A stretch of DNA of 64,000 nt from Poriferisodalis sp965221945 (lineage in GTDB: Bacteria; Actinomycetota; Acidimicrobiia; Acidimicrobiales; Poriferisodalaceae). The position numbers and the translations under genes were made by a program. The notes under the pieces are model-generated. The model saw nothing but the letters and a program-made list of their open reading frames with translations. It searched no databases and had not been told where the DNA came from. How positions within the stretch are numbered: position 1 is the first letter of the stretch; each line of letters begins with the position of its first letter. Where the stretch lies: positions 930,001-994,000 of the forward strand of contig NZ_OZ244925.1 in assembly GCF_965221945.1 (NCBI RefSeq), given 5' to 3'. Shown here piece by piece: positions 59,028 through 64,000 of this stretch.

Positions 59028-61178
59028 GTGGCCGCCGAGGCAACCGTTCGATCCGACCTGGCAATCGACGGGATGACCTGTGCCGCCTGCGCGAGCCGGA
59101 TCCAGAGTCGGCTCGACCACCTGGATGCCGTGGCTGCAGCGAATGTGAACTTCGCCACCGGGCGCGCCACGATCACCCATGACGGATCGCTCGACGAGGC
59201 GATCGTCGCCGCCGAGATCAATGCGCTGGGTTACTCAGTCATCGCTGCCGGCGAAGGTGCCGCATCCGAGCTGCGACGCCAAGCAGACCTGCTGACTCGC
59301 CTGGTCATCGGTGTGGCACTGACGGTGCCGTCGGCGCTGGTCTCGATGATCCCGGCGTTGCAGTTCGGCGGCTGGGAATGGCCGGTTGCAGTGCTGGCAA
59401 CGGTGGTGATCGTGGGGTCGGGGTGGCCGTTCCATCGGGCGGCAGCGGTGAACCTGCGGCACGGCGCCACCACCATGGACACGCTCGTGTCGATGGGGTC
59501 GCTGTCGGCGCTGGCTTGGTCGCTGACCGTGTCGGCTGCCGGTGTCGGCGACGGCCATGTGTATTTCGAGACCGGCGCCGTGATCGTGACGCTCATCCTG
59601 CTGGGAAAATGGCTGGAGCTTCGAGCCAAGCGCCGCTCCGGCGATGCGATCCGGGTGTTGGCCGATCTGGGTGTCCGGACAGCTCGGCTGGTCGACGGGC
59701 GCGAGGTCGCGCTCGCTGATCTGGCGGTCGGGATGCGGTTCGTGGTCCGGCCGGGGGAGCGAATCGCCACTGACGGCGTGGTCGCCGAGGGGCGTTCGGC
59801 GGTCGATGCGTCGATGGTGACCGGTGAGCCGGTGCCGGTCGAGGTAGGGCCCGGCGATGAGGTGATCGGCGCCACCATCAATGCGAACGGCTCGCTCGTC
59901 GTCGAGGCGACGAAGGTGGGCGCCGACACGGCGCTGGCCCAGATCATCCGGCTCGTCACCCAGGCCCAAGGCAGCCGGGCAGAGGTGCAGCGTCTCGCCG
60001 ATCGGGTCGCGGCGGTGTTCGTGCCCTTCGCCCTTGTGACGGGAATCGTGACGCTGGTGGCGTGGTCGGCGCTGGGCAACGCGGCGAGTGAAGCGTTCAG
60101 CGCGGCCGTAGCGGTGCTGATCATCGCCTGCCCCTGTGCCCTCGGGTTGGCGACGCCGCTCGGGATCATGGTGGGGACTGGTCGCGGCGCACAGCTCGGG
60201 GTCATCATCAAGGGAGGCGAAGTCCTCGAGGACACACGCTCGGTGGACGTCGTGCTGGTGGACAAGACCGGCACGCTCACCGAGGGAGCCATGACGCTCG
60301 CCGGCGTCCATGCGGGCGAGCTTCCGGCCGCCGAGCGTGACGAGGTGCACCGGCTGGCGGCATCGGCCGAGGCGCTGTCGGAGCACCCGATTGCTCAAGC
60401 GATTGCTGGCTCCGTCGACGGGTTGGCCAAGGTGGATGACTTTGAGACCACGCCGGGCTCCGGGGTGACGGCGACGATCGGCGGCGTGGAGGTTCGAGTG
60501 GGCCGACGCAGCCTGTTCGACAACGTGCCCGGACCTGTCGCTGAACTGGCCGGGAGCGCCGAGGCCGCAGGGGCGACAGCCGTCCTTGCCGGTCGCAACG
60601 GCTCAGCCGAGCTTGTCCTGGTGGTCGCCGACCGCATCAAGTCGACCTCGCAGGAGGCGATTGCGGCACTGCACGACCAAGGTCTGGCGGTCACGCTGCT
60701 CACCGGTGACAACGAGCGCACTGCCCGGACGGTCGCAGCCAAGGTCGGCATCGAGTCTGTGATCGCCGAGGTCTATCCGGGTGACAAAGCCGCCGTCGTG
60801 CAAGAACTCCAAGCCGACGGGAAGCGCGTGGCGATGGTGGGCGATGGCATCAACGACGCCCCGGCGCTCGCGCAGGCCGATCTCGGCATTGCCGTCGGGA
60901 CTGGTACCGACGTGGCCATCGAGGCCTCCGATCTCACCGTCGTGAGCGGCGATCTGCGTGCCGTCGCGGATGCCATCGCGCTGTCGCGCCGCACACTGTC
61001 GACGATCAAGGGCAACTTGTTCTGGGCCTTCGCCTACAACGCCGCTGCGATCCCGCTTGCGGCGCTTGGCATCCTGAACCCGATGATCGCTGCAGGTGCC
61101 ATGGGCATATCGTCGCTGTTCGTCGTGACCAACAGCCTCCGTCTCCGACGCTTCGCGGGCTACCGCCAGACTGACTGA
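59028..61178 (+). CDS. copA: Copper-exporting P1B-type ATPase
   Basis: A 716 aa heavy-metal pump. One N-terminal HMA domain with GMTCAACASRI (Cys17, Cys20), eight predicted transmembrane segments, CPC at 368-370 (IIACPCALGLATPLG), phosphorylated Asp of DKTGT near 412, SEHPIAQAIAG in the nucleotide domain, GDGINDAPAL in the hinge. The Cu(I) signatures NA-type YNAAAIPLAALG and MGISSLFVVTNSLRL are present, favouring copper. GTG 59028 fits the MerR-type promoter. The downstream SDR gene starts 4 bp after it, probably by chance of close packing. Confidence 0.94.
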   Translation: MAAEATVRSDLAIDGMTCAACASRIQSRLDHLDAVAAANVNFATGRATITHDGSLDEAIVAAEINALGYSVIAAGEGAASELRRQADLLTRLVIGVALTVPSALVSMIPALQFGGWEWPVAVLATVVIVGSGWPFHRAAAVNLRHGATTMDTLVSMGSLSALAWSLTVSAAGVGDGHVYFETGAVIVTLILLGKWLELRAKRRSGDAIRVLADLGVRTARLVDGREVALADLAVGMRFVVRPGERIATDGVVAEGRSAVDASMVTGEPVPVEVGPGDEVIGATINANGSLVVEATKVGADTALAQIIRLVTQAQGSRAEVQRLADRVAAVFVPFALVTGIVTLVAWSALGNAASEAFSAAVAVLIIACPCALGLATPLGIMVGTGRGAQLGVIIKGGEVLEDTRSVDVVLVDKTGTLTEGAMTLAGVHAGELPAAERDEVHRLAASAEALSEHPIAQAIAGSVDGLAKVDDFETTPGSGVTATIGGVEVRVGRRSLFDNVPGPVAELAGSAEAAGATAVLAGRNGSAELVLVVADRIKSTSQEAIAALHDQGLAVTLLTGDNERTARTVAAKVGIESVIAEVYPGDKAAVVQELQADGKRVAMVGDGINDAPALAQADLGIAVGTGTDVAIEASDLTVVSGDLRAVADAIALSRRTLSTIKGNLFWAFAYNAAAIPLAALGILNPMIAAGAMGISSLFVVTNSLRLRRFAGYRQTD

Positions 61179-61182
61179 TCTT

Positions 61183-62097
61183 GTGACCAGCGACAAGTGG
61201 ACTGCGACGGACATTCCTGATCAATCGGGGCGGGTGGCGGTTGTGACGGGCGCCAACTCGGGGAACGGTCTCGAGACGGCGCGGGCCTTGGCAGGCCGTG
61301 GTGCGATGGTGGTGCTTGCGGTGCGGGATCTCGACAAGGGGGGAACGGCGGTCGATGCCATCCGGGCCGAACATCGGGGTGCTGACCTCGTGTTGCAGGA
61401 GCTCGACCTGGCGTCGCTGAATTCGGTGCGTGGAGCGGCGTCAGCCATCGGGGATCGGTTCGAGCGAATCGACCTGCTCGTCAACAACGCAGGGGTCTTT
61501 CACACTCCGCGCCGTCAGACCGCCGACGGGTTCGAGATCCGGATGGGCACCAACCACCTCGGCCACTTCGCCTGGACTGGCCTGTTGCTGGACCGGCTGA
61601 TACCCGTTGCCGGTTCGCGGGTTGTCACGGTGAGCAGCAACGCTCACCGCTACCGCTCACGGATTGACTTCGAACGCTTCGGAGTCGCGCAAGGCCGCAG
61701 CCAATCCGCTGCGTACGGCCGGTCGAAGCTGGCGAACCTGCTGTTCACCCGCGAGCTGCAGCGCCGGCTGGTGGCGGCAGGGGCTCCGACTGTAGCGTTG
61801 GCGGCCCATCCGGGCTGGTCCGAAACGGGGATCCTGCGACATTTCCCGGGCATACGGATTGTCCATCCGCTGATCGGGCCGTTGCGGCACAGCGCAGCCA
61901 TGGGCGCCCTCGCGACGCTGCGGGCCGCGACCGATCCCGCCGCTTCCGGCGGCCAGTTCTACGGGCCGGACGGCTTCATGGAGATGCGCGGCCATCCGGT
62001 CTTGGTGCCCTCAAGCGCCCGGTCACGCGATGCGGAGCTGCAACGGCGGCTGTGGGACGCGTCACAAGAGCTCACCGAGGTCCAATTCGAGGTGTGA
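61183..62097 (+). CDS. Short-chain dehydrogenase (retinol dehydrogenase-like)
   Basis: A 304 aa NAD(P)-dependent oxidoreductase. The cofactor loop is VVTGANSGNGLETARAL (about 20-36), with LLVNNAGVF, VTVSSNAHRYRS (catalytic Ser) and YGRSKLANLLF (Tyr/Lys). In the loop the usual Ile of TGxxxGIG is Asn, a small oddity. The SDR resembles the C-terminal half of the sulfotransferase fusion at 47532 but is separate. GTG 61183 starts 4 bp after copA. Confidence 0.88.
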   Translation: MTSDKWTATDIPDQSGRVAVVTGANSGNGLETARALAGRGAMVVLAVRDLDKGGTAVDAIRAEHRGADLVLQELDLASLNSVRGAASAIGDRFERIDLLVNNAGVFHTPRRQTADGFEIRMGTNHLGHFAWTGLLLDRLIPVAGSRVVTVSSNAHRYRSRIDFERFGVAQGRSQSAAYGRSKLANLLFTRELQRRLVAAGAPTVALAAHPGWSETGILRHFPGIRIVHPLIGPLRHSAAMGALATLRAATDPAASGGQFYGPDGFMEMRGHPVLVPSSARSRDAELQRRLWDASQELTEVQFEV

Positions 62098-62232
62098 GCC
62101 AGTTCAGCGAACCCACTCTCTTGGTGGATCGCGCGTTGAGCAGTGGGCCGCACTCGCGTCCTATGTCTTGTACCAACCTCCCTGACAGAGCGGCCCCGGG
62201 CCGGAGAGACAACCTGATCGAAAGGCGCCCAT

Positions 62233-63068
62233 ATGAAGGCGGCAGTCCTGCACAAAACGCACCAGCCGATGGAGATCACTGAAGTCGCGACACGCAGCCC
62301 TGGTCCTCGTGAGGTCCTGATCGCCACCGCCTATGCCGGCCTCTGCCATTCCGACCTGCACTTCATTGAGGGGCTCTTCCCGCATCCACTGCCGGCAGTG
62401 CTTGGTCACGAAGCGGCCGGAGTCGTCGAAGCGGTCGGCAGCGACGTCACGTATGTCAAGCCAGGCGACCATGTGATCACCTGTCTCTCCGTCTTCTGCG
62501 GCGAGTGCGAACGCTGCTTGTCGGGACAGCCGTCCACCTGCTCGGACATCACGGTCAAGCTGCCTCCTGGTGCCAGCGATCACCTGGAATGGGACCGGGC
62601 CGAGTAATTGCCATCGACACGAATCCCGACAAGCTGCAGCTGGCGCGCATGCTGGGCGCAACCGATGCGGTGAACCCGCTCGAATCAGACCCTGTCGAGG
62701 CGGTGCTGGACCTGACCGGCGGGGCAGTGCACCACGCAATCGAATGCCTGGGCATGAACACCACTGCCGAGCAGGCATTCAACATGCTGGTCCTGGGCGG
62801 AACTGCCACGATCGTCGGCATGATCCCGGCGGATCAGAAGATCTCCGTTGACGGGATGCACCTGTTGCGGGGGCGCACGCTGAAAGGATCGGCGATGGGA
62901 TCGAACCGATTCCGCATTGACATGCCGCGGCTCGTCGAGCTGTATCTCCAAGGCCGGTTGCATCTCGACGAATGGGTGTCGGCGATGGTCACCCTCGATC
63001 AGATCAACGACGGCTTCGCTGACATGCGCGCAGGCAGGGTCGTCCGGTCGGTGATCAAGTTCGACTGA
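62233..63068 (+). pseudogene. Zinc alcohol dehydrogenase with internal deletion and frameshift
   Basis: The N-terminal part (MKAAVLHKTHQPMEITEVAT, GLCHSDLHFIEG, GHEAAGVVEAVGSD, the Cys cluster CGECERCLSGQPSTC) is in one frame ending at TAA 62607. From about 62595 a second frame gives GRVIAIDTNPDKLQLARMLG and continues normally to the C-terminus (VVRSVIKFD) at 63068. The 90-100 residues that normally lie between, including the start of the Rossmann fold (GCGGVG), are missing. The protein cannot be functional as written. It is related to the MDR dehydrogenases of the formaldehyde/benzyl-alcohol type. Confidence 0.8.
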
Positions 63069-63266
63069 CGTCGCAAGACTGGCTGCGGTGACGCTCAGCG
63101 TCGCCATTCCGAACGCGCTCAGGACGCCGATCACGCTTGAGACGGCCCCACATTCGCCGCCACAAAGATGGCAGCCCGAAGTCGAATATCAATCCACGGC
63201 TGACATCGGCGCCTGGGTAGCGCGTCCCGCGATCCCTGAGCGCCGTCTTTGAGTCCACGATCGTCA

Positions 63267-63473
63267 CAGTAATACCCACCCAAGTGGAACCGTGTAGACG
63301 AATAGGAGAGTCAGAACTGCTTGGGCGCCGACCCGTCGCTGGACTTTCGTCAGAATTTCTTCGTTGTGGTTGAAGTGGTCCAAGTAGGTGTTCACGAGGT
63401 GGCGCTGTAGCCGTGGCACTGCGTCAACGCTTCCGGGGAAACTCGTCAGCGCGTCGAACTCGGCGACCTCTCT
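63267..63473 (-). pseudogene. In-frame extension of the membrane protein after a TGA
   Basis: After the stop of the 105 aa gene the same frame stays open for 69 codons: REVAEFDALTSFPGSVDAVP, LQRHLVNTYLDHFNHNEEIL and a hydrophobic end AVLTLLFVYTVPLGWVLL. The helix with YLDHFNHNE followed by a transmembrane segment is a plausible C-terminal half of the same protein. It has no start of its own. The rest of the interval to the ADH relic (63069-63263) holds nothing I can name. Confidence 0.4.
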
Positions 63474-63791
63474 TCAGTGTCGCGCCAAGGTGTGGGTACG
63501 CATCCATGTGACGCCATTGACGAGTGCGAACCCCGCGAAGGCACCAGCAACGTAGGGCGCCAGTTCGCCTTCGGAAACCGAGGTGTCGGCGGCTTCTGGT
63601 CGAGCTGCGACGGAAACGGAGACGGCGGTCACCAAGATCGCCGTCATGGCGAGGAACCCTGCGACAATCAGTTGGGATTGTCGCTGCGCATTCGCGAGGC
63701 GATTGTCCTGCTTGCTCCGGATCTCCCGGGCCTCGTCTAGGACTTGACTCCACGCGCCAGCGGTCTGGTCGCCAGCTTGGCCGGTGGACAT
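63474..63791 (-). CDS. Small two-helix membrane protein
   Basis: A 105 aa protein: a charged N-terminal helix (WSQVLDEAREIRSKQDNRLANAQR), then TM1 LIVAGFLAMTAILVTAVSVSVA (about 41-62), a short acidic loop, and TM2 LAPYVAGAFAGFALVNGVTW. It lacks known motifs. AAAGGTG before the ATG. The stop TGA at 63474 is followed in frame by another 69 codons that look like a continuation. Confidence 0.6.
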   Translation of the reverse strand: MSTGQAGDQTAGAWSQVLDEAREIRSKQDNRLANAQRQSQLIVAGFLAMTAILVTAVSVSVAARPEAADTSVSEGELAPYVAGAFAGFALVNGVTWMRTHTLARH

Positions 63792-63908
63792 GGCATGACA
63801 CCTTTCAGAAACTTGCCAAGACCCCCTCCTTCATCTAGCGGCCTTCTCTGCCACCTTGACGTTGTGTCCTGGGCGGAACCGGGGCGCCGCCAACGTCCGT
63901 CACCATTT

Positions 63909-63927
63909 CGTGCGGGAAATCCGCACG
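63909..63927. terminator. Perfect 7 bp hairpin
   Basis: CGTGCGG-GAAAT-CCGCACG, a 7 bp GC-rich stem with a 5 nt loop, between the end of a gene entering from the right and the membrane protein. No T-tract, so a possible Rho-independent-like pause or attenuator rather than a proven terminator. Confidence 0.4.
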
Positions 63928-63956
63928 ACCGTCAGCCGATACCGCAGTGCGTCACG

Positions 63957-64000
63957 TCAATCCCACTCGGAGCGGAGCTGTTCCATCTCATTCCTCCGAT
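63957..64000 (-). CDS. C-terminal end of a gene entering from the right (partial)
   Basis: Minus-strand frame RRNEMEQLRSEWD ends at TGA 63957-63959, 30 bp before the hairpin. Thirteen charged residues are consistent with a protein tail, but too few to identify it. Confidence 0.3.
   Translation of the reverse strand, partial: RRNEMEQLRSEWD

Noticed and set aside
63474..63476. TGA as a selenocysteine codon in the membrane protein
   Set aside because: No SECIS-like hairpin is evident just downstream and the local context lacks any redox motif; nonsense or two-part gene is simpler.

Overview
The window is GC-rich chromosomal DNA of an actinobacterium, most likely an uncultured Acidimicrobiia-type lineage (inference). 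Pointers are a mycothiol-dependent formaldehyde dehydrogenase, a mycothiol-isomerase/DinB-like protein, a likely F420-dependent LLM oxidoreductase, a DUF222-HNH protein, the uvrC-rapZ-gap-pgk-tpiA...secG order, and many start codons lying 6-8 nt behind a TANNNT hexamer (leaderless transcripts). No rRNA, CRISPR or complete insertion sequence was seen; there is one tRNA.

Layout. 1-6.4 kb: the end of an AT-richer gene, a DUF222-HNH protein, mycothiol-dependent formaldehyde dehydrogenase and uvrA. 6.4-12.7 kb: a carboxymuconolactone-decarboxylase-like protein, then a minus-strand signalling operon (frameshifted STAS protein, receiver-PP2C phosphatase, RsbW-like kinase, substrate-binding lipoprotein, large sensor histidine kinase). 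12.9-22.3 kb: uvrC, a perfect 8 x 14 bp repeat abutting rapZ, gap-pgk-tpiA, a thioredoxin-fold fusion of unknown role, a DUF4143 ATPase and secG. 22.3-24.9 kb: an N-acyl-D-amino-acid deacylase-like enzyme, an LLM oxidoreductase and tRNA-Leu with anticodon AAG. 24.9-34.0 kb: a minus-strand catabolic operon (PhyH oxygenase, enolase-superfamily enzyme, Rieske oxygenase, NicX-like ring-cleavage enzyme, three-subunit molybdenum hydroxylase, IclR regulator) that reads as a pathway for a nitrogen heteroaromatic or similar aromatic compound. 34-44 kb: accessory DNA with uridine phosphorylase, toxin-antitoxin-like pairs, a 2-hydroxyacid dehydrogenase, an NtaA-type monooxygenase, a molybdopterin oxidoreductase, gene fragments and palindromic repeats.

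44.1-52.9 kb: a seven-gene minus-strand operon joins sulfate activation to PAPS (cysD, cysNC, a second cysC) with a sulfotransferase-SDR fusion, another sulfotransferase, a DUF1214 protein and a fatty-acid-hydroxylase/sterol-desaturase family membrane enzyme. This looks like a route to a sulfated lipid or sterol-like molecule and is the most promising possibly undescribed system here. 53-58.4 kb: cupin, two VapC-type toxin-antitoxin pairs with palindromic operators, a methyltransferase, an aldo/keto reductase, a DUF1330 protein and an orphan ParD-like antitoxin. 58.4-64 kb: a MerR regulator and copper P-type ATPase with a textbook MerR-type promoter, an SDR, two decayed alcohol dehydrogenases and a small membrane protein.

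Several reading frames are broken by single bases (STAS protein, a small ORF inside the catabolic operon, an alcohol dehydrogenase). In an uncultured-organism assembly these may be real decay or consensus errors; reads would decide.
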